DNA of 64,000 bases from UBA8941 sp963780545. GTDB taxonomy: Archaea > Thermoproteota > Bathyarchaeia > TCS64. Position numbers and translations under genes: made by a program. The stretch's first letter is position 1, and the number at the start of each line of letters is the position of its first letter. A model generated the notes under the pieces. That model did no database searches. It saw only the letters and a program-made list of their open reading frames with translations, and was not told the origin of the DNA. This document shows, piece after piece, positions 51,252-59,001 of the stretch. The DNA lies in the NCBI GenBank assembly GCA_963780545.1, contig CAWACK010000021.1, forward strand, positions 1 to 64,000, written 5' to 3'.

Positions 51252-53354
51252 ATGCCAATCACTCAAGTTAGGAAGAGAGATGACAGGATAGTCGAGTTCG
51301 ACCAAGAAAGAATAACAGACGCTATTCACAAGGCTCTAGTGGCATCTGGGGCTAAAGACGGCGCAGATTCTGTGAGGATTTCCAACGAAGTAGTTACAAA
51401 GCTTAACGAGAGATACACCGGTAAGACGCCATCCGTTGAAAATATTCAGGACATAGTCGTCGAGACATTAAACAGACTTGGATACGAGAAGGTAGGTAAG
51501 GAGTACGAAGTCTATAGAGCGAAGAAAGCGGAGATTCGAAACATAAAGAAGCAACTTAAGATCGATGAGGACCTGAAGCTAACGGTAAACTCCCTCGAGG
51601 TCCTTAGGAAAAGGTACCTCCTAAAAAACGATGAGGGGGAGATCCTTGAAACCCCCGCCCAACTGTTTAGTAGGGTCGCCCACTCGATAGCCACAGCGGA
51701 CCAGAAATATGGCGACGATCCGTGGAAGGCCGAGAAGGAGTTCTATACAGTTATGAGCAAACTTGAGTTCCTGCCAAACTCCCCAACCCTCTTCAACGCG
51801 GGTACGGGAACCAATTTCGCCCTATCAGCCTGCTATGTTCTACCAGTCGATGACTCACTTGAAGGCATCTTCACAGCGGTAAAGAACATGGCACTCATAG
51901 AGCAGACCGGTGGCGGAGTTGGCTTCGATTTCTCCAAACTCAGGCCAAAGGGCGACATAGTAAAGACGACAAAGGGCGTCGCCTCGGGTCCTGTGAGCTT
52001 CATGAAGATATTCGACGCTACGACGGAGGTTATTAAGGCGGGTGGCCGGAGGCGCGGCGCGATGATGGCGATCCTCAGAGTCGACCACCCAGACATCCTC
52101 GAGTTCATCTCCGCGAAGACCAAGGAGGGAATACTCACAAACTTCAACGTCTCCGTTGCTATAACCGACGAATTCATGAAGGCACTTGAGGAAGACAAGG
52201 ACTATGCCTTAATCAACCCAAGGAATGGAGAGATCTCCCAAGTTCTCAATGCAAAACAAGTCTGGAAACAGATAATCGACTGCGCTTGGAAGAGCGGGGA
52301 TCCAGGCATCATCTTCATAGACGAGATCAACAGATCCAACCCGACACCGCTCGTTGGACAGATGACCGCGACAAACCCCTGCGGGGAGCAACCACTCCTC
52401 CCCTACGAGTCCTGCAACTTGGGGAGTATAAACCTACTCAAGATTGTTGACGAGTACGGTGAGATCAGTTGGGGTAGGTTCAGGGAGATCATTTGGACAG
52501 CAGTCCACTTCCTCGACAACGTGATCGACGTCAACCCCTATCCCCTTCCAGAGGTTGACGAGCTAACGAGGGGGAATCGGAAGATAGGGTTGGGTGTAAT
52601 GGGCTTCGCCGAGTTGTTGATAAAACTTGGTATACCTTACAATTCTCAGAATGCGGTCGAGCTCGGGGAGAAGATAGCTGCCTTCCTTAATGAGCAGGCA
52701 GAAAAAGCCTCGGAGGAATTAGCCATGAAGCGAGGGCCTTTCCCGAATATTGAAAAGAGTGTTTGGAGGCAAACTCCTAAGAAGAGGAGAAACTCCACGG
52801 TCACCACCATAGCTCCCACAGGTACAATCAGCATAATCGCCGGTTGCTCCTCGGGTATTGAACCAATCTTCGCCATAGCCTTCATTAGGAATGTCCTCGA
52901 CGGTGCAAAGCTTCTCGAACTCAACCCCCTTTTCGAGCAGGTGGCGAAGAGAAACGGGTTCTACGGTGGCGAGATCATCGAGAAGATTGCAAGAACTGGA
53001 ACCGTAAGGGACATCAAAGGCGTGCCTGAGGATATCAAGCGGATCTTTGTGACCTCCCACGAGATCTCGCCAGAGTGGCATGTCAAGATCCAGGCTGCCT
53101 TTCAGAGACACACTGAGAACGCTGTGTCGAAGACCGTTAACCTCGCCAACGAGGCTACGGTTAAAGAAGTCGAGGAGGTTTTCCTTCTCGCCCATCGGCT
53201 CAAGTGCAAAGGGGTAACAGTTTATAGGTATGGAAGTAAGGGCGAACAGGTGCTGAACCTAGGCATTAAGTCGGGAAACAAGCAGGAATACACAAGTGCG
53301 GATGAGGAGTACGCTGGTGGGAAGCCTTCAATCATCTGCGAGACCTGCGGGTGA
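51252..53354 (+). CDS. nrdJ: Class II (AdoCbl-dependent) ribonucleotide reductase
   Basis: A 700-residue reductase. An ATP-cone allosteric domain (about 1-95, 'QVRKRDDRIVEFDQERITDA') precedes the catalytic barrel. Catalytic features include the Cys in 'ALSACYVLPVDDS', the radical-site loop 'NPCGEQPLLPYESCNLGSIN', and 'TVTTIAPTGTISIIAGCSSG'. The chain ends 'ICETCG', the C-terminal Cys pair that re-reduces the active site. It uses adenosylcobalamin to make deoxyribonucleotides without oxygen. cobO follows four bases later. Confidence 0.95.
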   Translation: MPITQVRKRDDRIVEFDQERITDAIHKALVASGAKDGADSVRISNEVVTKLNERYTGKTPSVENIQDIVVETLNRLGYEKVGKEYEVYRAKKAEIRNIKKQLKIDEDLKLTVNSLEVLRKRYLLKNDEGEILETPAQLFSRVAHSIATADQKYGDDPWKAEKEFYTVMSKLEFLPNSPTLFNAGTGTNFALSACYVLPVDDSLEGIFTAVKNMALIEQTGGGVGFDFSKLRPKGDIVKTTKGVASGPVSFMKIFDATTEVIKAGGRRRGAMMAILRVDHPDILEFISAKTKEGILTNFNVSVAITDEFMKALEEDKDYALINPRNGEISQVLNAKQVWKQIIDCAWKSGDPGIIFIDEINRSNPTPLVGQMTATNPCGEQPLLPYESCNLGSINLLKIVDEYGEISWGRFREIIWTAVHFLDNVIDVNPYPLPEVDELTRGNRKIGLGVMGFAELLIKLGIPYNSQNAVELGEKIAAFLNEQAEKASEELAMKRGPFPNIEKSVWRQTPKKRRNSTVTTIAPTGTISIIAGCSSGIEPIFAIAFIRNVLDGAKLLELNPLFEQVAKRNGFYGGEIIEKIARTGTVRDIKGVPEDIKRIFVTSHEISPEWHVKIQAAFQRHTENAVSKTVNLANEATVKEVEEVFLLAHRLKCKGVTVYRYGSKGEQVLNLGIKSGNKQEYTSADEEYAGGKPSIICETCG

Positions 53355-53358
53355 CAAG

Positions 53359-53913
53359 ATGGGATATATTTATTTGTACTATGGGACTGGAGGAGGAAAG
53401 ACCACAAGTGCACTAGGGCTTGCGCTTAGGTCTGTAGGCCACAAAAATAGGGTCGTCGTGGTCCAGTTCATGAAGTGGTATGAGGAGACGGGAGAGTATA
53501 AGATCAAGGATATGCTCCACGGTTACTACGAAATACGCCAGTTCGGTAAACCAGGGTGGTTGAGGCTGGGGAAGGAGGAACCACGAGCAGAGATGTTAGA
53601 TTTGAAGATTAGGGAACCCGCTGAACGAGATAGGGAGGCAGCGTATGAGGGGCTTAAATATGCTGAAAATGTTTTGAAGGAGGGTAAAACTGACCTACTC
53701 ATTCTAGATGAGATATGTCTCGCAGCCTATTCGGGGTTGCTCAAAGTTACTGATGTGCTTAAGCTATTAGACAGAATTTCGAAGAAGACGAACGTTGTCC
53801 TGACTGGAAGATACGCGCCACAAGAGCTTCTGGATAGAGCCGACTTCGTGAACAGGATCGAAGAGATTAAGGCGCCGAAGGAGTTCGTTAACGAGAAGGG
53901 CATCCAGTACTGA
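53359..53913 (+). CDS. cobO: Cob(I)alamin adenosyltransferase, CobO/BtuR type
   Basis: A 184-residue ATP:corrinoid adenosyltransferase from ATG 53359. The P-loop is 'YYGTGGGKTTSALGLALRS'. Also present are 'VVVVQFMKWYEETGEY', 'LLILDEICLAAYSGLL' and 'VVLTGRYAPQELLDRADFV'. It makes the adenosylcobalamin needed by NrdJ, encoded immediately upstream. An ATG at 53296 inside nrdJ is in frame but adds residues not found in the family. Confidence 0.94.
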   Translation: MGYIYLYYGTGGGKTTSALGLALRSVGHKNRVVVVQFMKWYEETGEYKIKDMLHGYYEIRQFGKPGWLRLGKEEPRAEMLDLKIREPAERDREAAYEGLKYAENVLKEGKTDLLILDEICLAAYSGLLKVTDVLKLLDRISKKTNVVLTGRYAPQELLDRADFVNRIEEIKAPKEFVNEKGIQY

Positions 53914-53922
53914 TCGCTCTGA

Positions 53923-54208
53923 CTAAGTGACCCCCCCTCACCCTCCCAGCCTATCAGGTCTTCGATCTCCTTGAGTTTCGCCGCTACGGTCCGACCTGTC
54001 AAAGTTAAGGCGACCACACGTCCATATGGCGCGTTGCAGCTCTGGAGACTTTCGATGAGTTTAGCTCCCTGTAGCGCGTCTATTGCGTGGACGACGCTCC
54101 CATGAGTTTCCCCATTTCTGCAGCCAACTCCTCCAGGGTCATTCTTCTAGACTCCTTTAGCAGGATAAGCAGTGATTTGATTGAGAAAGTGTGTGTTAGA
54201 GACTCCAT
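53923..54208 (-). pseudogene. Small winged-helix regulator with apparent frameshifts
   Basis: From ATG 54208 the minus strand reads 'FSIKSLLILLKESRRMTLEE' then 'LAAEMG'. After a shift near 54103 it continues 'GSVVHAIDALQGAKLIESL' and 'PYGRVVALTLTGRTVAAKLK', a compact winged-helix (MarR/ArsR-like) of about 95 residues. A second shift in the seven-G run at about 53931-53937 would give a stop at 53923-53925, just past the end of cobO; without it the frame runs far into cobO antisense. Restoring one base at each run yields a tidy gene, so sequence errors are likely. Confidence 0.55.
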
Positions 54209-54248
54209 GTTTAACCCGCAGTTTCCACGTTAAATAAAAAATATTGCA

Positions 54249-55028
54249 TCAATCAGTCTTGTCGGAGCAGGCTTGGCTGTAGCTGGTTCTGAGGAGGGTC
54301 TGAGCGTACTCAACTATCGTTGGACCTATCCCCTTGACCTCAGTGAGTGGCCCCATCAACTTCTTCGTCTTCCCTGAGGGGGAGACGTGGATTTTGGCAG
54401 AGGCCAACTCCTCTATTACATTGAGAGGAGTGTCGAATTTTTCGAGGAGGTCCTCAGCGGAGGCGATGCCTATTTGGGGGAATCCGGATAGAAGGAAGAG
54501 CTGCTGCTTGTTCAGAGGGAGGCTTCTATCTACAGCGCGTAGCTGGATGATCCTGTTGGCATCCACCTGCTCCCTATAAGCTAGGCGCTGGAGGAGAATG
54601 GCTGTCCCTTCGGTGTCCTCCGTAGGTATTATGCTAACACCAAAGTCAAGTGCTATACTACTGATGGCTCCATAGACGGCGGCTGGCTTCATTGCGCTCC
54701 TCCTGAGGGCCTTGTTAACCTGCCCTTCTAGTATGAGAACTGGTCTCTCGTAGATGTCAACCATTGCCTTCACCTGACTGAAAAGACGCCCGTCTTTAAC
54801 ACTGCTGAGAAAATCATTAACGTCCTTCCGCTCAATGCCGACTCGATCGGATACCACATAGTCACAGACGGGGAGTTTCTGGACGTCAACCTGAATCCCC
54901 GACAGTCGGAGGAAGTTGAGAATGTCGCGTCTATTGGAGGCCTCATTGCTGTCTACGCAGATGTGTAGGTTCTCAGTCGTCTCGCCCCACCTCGAATTCG
55001 ATTTTAACTTTGTGCGGCTCTTCGGCAC
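54249..55028 (-). CDS. xpf: XPF/ERCC4-type 3'-flap endonuclease
   Basis: A 259-residue nuclease of the short crenarchaeal XPF type without helicase domain. The active site is 'HICVDSNEASNRRDIL' and 'VGIERKDVNDFLSSV' (ERK-x3-D). The C-terminal helix-hairpin-helix pair is visible in 'LLSGFPQIGIASAEDLLEKF' and 'LTEVKGIGPTIVEYAQTLL'. It cuts branched DNA in repair and, in related archaea, works with PCNA. The first ATG lies 55 bases inside the mobB gene, so the true start may be nearer 'HICVDSNE'. Confidence 0.92.
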   Translation of the reverse strand: MPKSRTKLKSNSRWGETTENLHICVDSNEASNRRDILNFLRLSGIQVDVQKLPVCDYVVSDRVGIERKDVNDFLSSVKDGRLFSQVKAMVDIYERPVLILEGQVNKALRRSAMKPAAVYGAISSIALDFGVSIIPTEDTEGTAILLQRLAYREQVDANRIIQLRAVDRSLPLNKQQLFLLSGFPQIGIASAEDLLEKFDTPLNVIEELASAKIHVSPSGKTKKLMGPLTEVKGIGPTIVEYAQTLLRTSYSQACSDKTD

Positions 55029-55731
55029 CCTTTAAGGTTTTAAGAAATCCAAGTACAACGTTGGTGAGCGCGGACTGGACGAAGCTATTTAATGCGACTG
55101 CGGAATCGTCTACTCTGAGGACGACGTCGCTGCTGTACATGATACACCTCTCGGCGTTGGCATTCGCCGCGAGTATTGCTTTACCCATTTCTCCACAGGT
55201 GGAGTAGCCACAAGCCTTGCAGTCTAGTCCACCCAGGATAGGGTAAGCTTGTGCCTCGACTATATCAGCAAGTTCGACAACATCGCAGAGACTGATGACC
55301 GGCACTGTCCCGGCGCTATCGATTTTCCCATCGATATCGACGGCTAAAATCTCGATGCCCATTGAAAGATCCCTGACATCCTCTTGAGTCCTCGGTACGA
55401 TTATCCTGGGGGCCACGTCTAAGGTTTTGAAGCCCTCCAACACGACGTAGTCGATTTCCCCCAAGGCATCTGCGGCCCTTTGAAGGCTCATCATCCGCTT
55501 AAGGAAGATGGCTGTGCGCTTATCGGAGAGAATGGCTGAGGCGACGGCACCGGCTTCGGCATGGCGCCATGTGTCAGTTCCAGGTTTATCGAGGGAAACA
55601 TCCTCGACGGTGTGTTTCAGGGTTCCAACTTTGTGACCCCTGCGAGTAAGCTCAGCAACGAGGACTTCAACGACCCTGGTCTTACCAGCGTCCTTGAAGC
55701 CTATGACGGAGACTGCTCTGGGTGCAACCAT
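54973..55731 (-). CDS. mobB: MobB with C-terminal Fe-S domain
   Basis: A 252-residue protein. The N-terminal GTPase domain (about 1-165) has the P-loop 'GFKDAGKTRVVE', 'KVGTLKHTVEDVSLDKPGTD' and 'DYVVLEGFK', typical of molybdopterin-guanine dinucleotide synthesis protein B. The C-terminal part has 'GLDCKACGYSTCGEMGKAIL' and a fourth Cys in 'NAERCIMYS', a 4Fe-4S motif found in archaeal MobB fusions. It serves molybdenum or tungsten cofactor maturation. It overlaps the xpf gene by 56 bases. Confidence 0.9.
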   Translation of the reverse strand: MVAPRAVSVIGFKDAGKTRVVEVLVAELTRRGHKVGTLKHTVEDVSLDKPGTDTWRHAEAGAVASAILSDKRTAIFLKRMMSLQRAADALGEIDYVVLEGFKTLDVAPRIIVPRTQEDVRDLSMGIEILAVDIDGKIDSAGTVPVISLCDVVELADIVEAQAYPILGGLDCKACGYSTCGEMGKAILAANANAERCIMYSSDVVLRVDDSAVALNSFVQSALTNVVLGFLKTLKGAEEPHKVKIEFEVGRDD

Positions 55732-55812
55732 GCCTCCTCATGGCGCCCGGCTGGTTATATCCCATGCGGAAAGGGTTCAACATCTAAATAACCGTCTTGT
55801 AACCATTCCATG

Positions 55813-55914
55813 ATGGCCACCCTTCGGTTCTTCAGCGGTGTCGGCGAGATAGGTGGGACAAGATACTGCTTGAGGATGGGCACAAGGATCTGTCTCGAAT
55901 CGGCAAAAGTTTAG
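55813..55914 (+). pseudogene. N-terminal remnant of a metallo-beta-lactamase-fold protein
   Basis: ATG 55813 to TAG 55912-55914 encodes 33 residues, 'RFFSGVGEIGGTRYCLRMGT' followed by 'RICLES'. This is the first beta-hairpin of a beta-CASP/MBL nuclease family ('GGVGEIGGN'), which in whole genes continues to the HxHxDH motif. Nothing resembling the remainder follows before the opposite-strand gene ending at 55971. It looks like a truncated gene. Confidence 0.55.
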
Positions 55915-55970
55915 ACTCAGGTGCCGAGTCACAAACTACCTACAGCTTAGAGGCATCGCGCGCGATGTGT

Positions 55971-57350
55971 TTACTTCCCTTTCTTGAAGGGATCCTCTCC
56001 AGTTATGCAGAAGGTACAGATCTTCTCAGGGGATAGACCAATTGCCTTTACGACATCCTCGGGAGTGTTGTAGTGAACATGATCGATGCTGGGTAGACCT
56101 TCGGCGACTAGGCGACCTATCTCTTCGATGCTCTTGCCTTTGAATGACTTAGCAGCTAGAGGTTTGTCGACGGGGTCGCTGAAACATGGGTTGACGATGG
56201 GGGCATAGCTTACGAGGTAGTCGACTTCAGTAGCGCCCGCTTTTCTTAGACTTTTGGCGACTGACTCGCTTACGGTGCCTCGAACTATACTATCGTCGCA
56301 GATAGCGACTCTCTTGCCACGTACTGTGTCGCGAATGATGTTATGTTTAAGATCCGAGGCAGTCTTCCTAAAGGTTGGGTCGTAGATCAGATAGATGCGT
56401 CCAAGGTAGGCGTTCTTAATTATACCCTCATCAGCTGGGACTCCGAGACCCTCGGCAACACCTGTACAGACGCTACGGCCGGAGTCGGGTACGGGTATCA
56501 CAGCTAAGTCATAGCAGGGCCCTTTCTCTACACGATACTGCTTCTTCAAGTCATGGGCTTCGACTAGGGCGTGACCGAGGTTCTTACGGGCAACATGAAC
56601 GCTTCTTCCCTCCATTACGGAGTCAGGGCGACCGAAGTAGACCCACTCGAATGCACAATGAGCGGGACGAGGTTCAATTACTTGCTCCTCCTTGATCTCG
56701 TCGAGACTTATCCAGATCATGGAGCCTGGTACGATATCTCTCCGATCGTCGAATGCTTCGCCCATTCCCTCGAGGACGTCTATTGGAGCCGACTCGGATG
56801 CGACGTAGAGCTTATCCTTTGTGCGGGCTACATGAAGAGGGCGGACTCCTCTTGGGTCGCGTGCGGCGATGAGTGTGCTCTTCTCTTCCTTCTTGTCGAG
56901 GACAACTGTTACGAGGCTGTAGTAAGCAGTTGGTAGGCTCCACATCGCCTCGCGGAGGGCGGGTAGGATACTCGTGCCCTGGAGTTTTGCCTCAAGGACG
57001 TCGCAGAACGCCTTCTCATTCGACTCACCTGGCTTCTTGGGGAGGTAACCGTCGAGGGTGAGGGCAATCTTGTATCTTTCAGTCTCAAAGACACGTGGTG
57101 GGATTCCATATGATGAATCTTCACCTGAGGCACAGCCAATGACTATGTAGTCGTCAGGATGGTTAAATGGGGCATATCGATCGTCGAATACCCTTGATAC
57201 TAGTCCAGAGCCACTCCAGACCCTTAGGCTTCTGTCACCCGCAGCCGCTATTCCGGCGCTCTCTTGCCCACGGTGCTGTACACCATAGAGTGTGTAGAGG
57301 CTCTTCCTACCGACCTCTTCACGCGCGTAAACACCTATTACGCCCTGCAT
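55971..57350 (-). CDS. PurF paralogue with inactivated glutaminase site
   Basis: A 459-residue amidophosphoribosyltransferase-like protein. The phosphoribosyltransferase half is canonical ('VIPVPDSGRSVCTGVAEGLG', PRPP loop 'ICDDSIVRGT' at about 351-359, 'CTFCITGEDPF' at the end). The glutaminase half is not: the nucleophile Cys after Met is Gln ('MQGVIGVYA'), the 'HTRYSTTG' segment reads 'GCASGEDSS', and the NGN oxyanion loop is 'TLDGYL'. It cannot hydrolyse glutamine as normal PurF does; it might use free ammonia or receive it from the paralogue at 35089. There is no in-frame upstream start restoring a Cys. Confidence 0.88.
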   Translation of the reverse strand: MQGVIGVYAREEVGRKSLYTLYGVQHRGQESAGIAAAGDRSLRVWSGSGLVSRVFDDRYAPFNHPDDYIVIGCASGEDSSYGIPPRVFETERYKIALTLDGYLPKKPGESNEKAFCDVLEAKLQGTSILPALREAMWSLPTAYYSLVTVVLDKKEEKSTLIAARDPRGVRPLHVARTKDKLYVASESAPIDVLEGMGEAFDDRRDIVPGSMIWISLDEIKEEQVIEPRPAHCAFEWVYFGRPDSVMEGRSVHVARKNLGHALVEAHDLKKQYRVEKGPCYDLAVIPVPDSGRSVCTGVAEGLGVPADEGIIKNAYLGRIYLIYDPTFRKTASDLKHNIIRDTVRGKRVAICDDSIVRGTVSESVAKSLRKAGATEVDYLVSYAPIVNPCFSDPVDKPLAAKSFKGKSIEEIGRLVAEGLPSIDHVHYNTPEDVVKAIGLSPEKICTFCITGEDPFKKGK

Positions 57351-57395
57351 GGCGTTTTTCTTGACACAGGGGGATAAAAAACAGTCGATAAGCGA

Positions 57396-58802
57396 TCATT
57401 CGGTTATCCTAATCGCTTTCCTAGGTGCCAGGAGGTAGGGTGGGAGATAGGCGGGGATGTTACTAAACGGAAGTATCTCGTGGGCAAGCCTGATTCCCAG
57501 CTGTTCCGTCATGAATTCTCGTCTTGCTTGGATCCTGTCCCAGGCCTCTGGATAATTCTCTTCAAATTCCTTACGCAACTGGGCATCGGCCAGCGCTATT
57601 GTGTCCTCTATATTAGTCGTGAAATACTTCGTACCTGTACTAGGTATTATGTCAACCTGAATTGCCATTCCAGACGCGAACCTCTCCCTTGAACCCTCGT
57701 AGACGGGGCTACTGAGCCACTCCTCAAGGCTGGTTAGGTGGCCAGGGTTGAGTTGGACACCGAAAAAAGGGTCTCCGATATTGTCGTGAACTACCCTCCA
57801 GAGCTCGCCTCCACTTACTCCGATTTTTAGCGTCTGGTACCAGGCTGTTATCGCCTCGAAGTATGGAGCGACAAGTTTCTGAACATAGTTTCTTATGTCT
57901 TTCCTTAGTTCCTCCTCAGACTCGACTACGAATCCAGCGCGGGCAACGAGGCTCCCCCAAGCCCCGTAGGCTACAGTTAGGGGGTCGCCACGCTCGATGA
58001 CCCTGCTTGATGGGCTGGACAATCCCATGGTTGCCCTCGCCCCCGACGAGAGCATGAGATGGCAGCTGAGGGGTAGGCCGTTCAATCTCATGAGGTGGAT
58101 AGTCTCATACTCCGTCAAACCTGAACGGAGTCCGAAAATGAGGTCTCTTATAGCTTGGCTGGTTTGAGTGCCAATATATTCGAAGCGAGCTAGTTGATCG
58201 ACGTCGTTTAAGGCTCTGATGCCCTCGGTGGGGTGAATAAGTAACCTATTTACATTAAAGACGTTGCCTTTACCGGCGCTCTTTCGAATCGTCTCCGCGA
58301 TGAGGCTTGGGATCTCGAGAGTCCTTTCTGGGTCCTCTACCTCTACATCGGTGTAGTACTTCCAGCCAGCGACACCAACCTTTGCACCCCTCTTAACACC
58401 ACCCGACCTCAGGATCTGCCTTAATGGTCTACTCTGACCCCTTGGTTGGCTAACTAGGCTGAAGCTCTGATAAAGGGCGATCTTCAGCTGCTTCTGGATA
58501 GGGCTTATGCCAGTATATCCGAGACCCTCATTACCGACGACGAGGATCGGCTTCTCCTCCTTTTTGAGGTTGATGAGGAGAAGTGCCTCCTCGAAGCGAG
58601 GATCGTAGCCGGTTAACCAGGCGATATTGGCGAAGTGCTCTCTGTCGCCATATACTACGATGGCATCATATCCATTATCTATTGCTCTCTCGCGGAGTGT
58701 CTGGATCCTGCACAAGTAGGTCTCTGGTGGAATGACTGGCTCCTTCTTTGGGGTGCCAAATTCGGGTAGCTTGAGCTCAGAGAGCTCGGCGTGGCGCGCC
58801 AA
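57396..58802 (-). CDS. M24-fold protein (aminopeptidase P/creatinase-like) without metal ligands
   Basis: A 468-residue protein with an N-terminal creatinase-like domain ('DAIVVYGDREHFANIAWLTG') and a C-terminal pita-bread fold ('GLRSGLTEYETIHLMRL', 'AIQVDIIPSTGTKYFTTNIE'). The metal ligands of Xaa-Pro peptidases (two Asp, His, two Glu) are not all present; the strand expected to carry the first Asp reads 'TVAYGAWGSLVARAGFVVE'. It may be a metal-independent hydrolase like creatinase. It is divergent from a xylulokinase-like gene, 199 bases away. TTG start at 58802. Confidence 0.75.
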   Translation of the reverse strand: MARHAELSELKLPEFGTPKKEPVIPPETYLCRIQTLRERAIDNGYDAIVVYGDREHFANIAWLTGYDPRFEEALLLINLKKEEKPILVVGNEGLGYTGISPIQKQLKIALYQSFSLVSQPRGQSRPLRQILRSGGVKRGAKVGVAGWKYYTDVEVEDPERTLEIPSLIAETIRKSAGKGNVFNVNRLLIHPTEGIRALNDVDQLARFEYIGTQTSQAIRDLIFGLRSGLTEYETIHLMRLNGLPLSCHLMLSSGARATMGLSSPSSRVIERGDPLTVAYGAWGSLVARAGFVVESEEELRKDIRNYVQKLVAPYFEAITAWYQTLKIGVSGGELWRVVHDNIGDPFFGVQLNPGHLTSLEEWLSSPVYEGSRERFASGMAIQVDIIPSTGTKYFTTNIEDTIALADAQLRKEFEENYPEAWDRIQARREFMTEQLGIRLAHEILPFSNIPAYLPPYLLAPRKAIRITE

Positions 58803-59001
58803 CTATTACACCTGATGGATATCAGGTTCATTACAGTTATCAGCCTTGGGAGAGAAGCATACGGGCTCTTTATCTGCACAAAATTGTATGGATTTCAGGA
58901 ACCGACGACGTTGGGGAATTGGCGCAAATGCTTGAGGCTTGGGGGTAGTTCCTCGCATTCTCTCATTTTTTTCCGTGCAGGTTTTACATAACTAAAGAGT
59001 A

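Noticed and set aside
57300..57364. Possibility that the second PurF starts upstream with a Cys
   Set aside because: The in-frame codons just before ATG 57350 contain neither a start codon nor a Cys codon that would restore the nucleophile, and other glutaminase residues are also lost.
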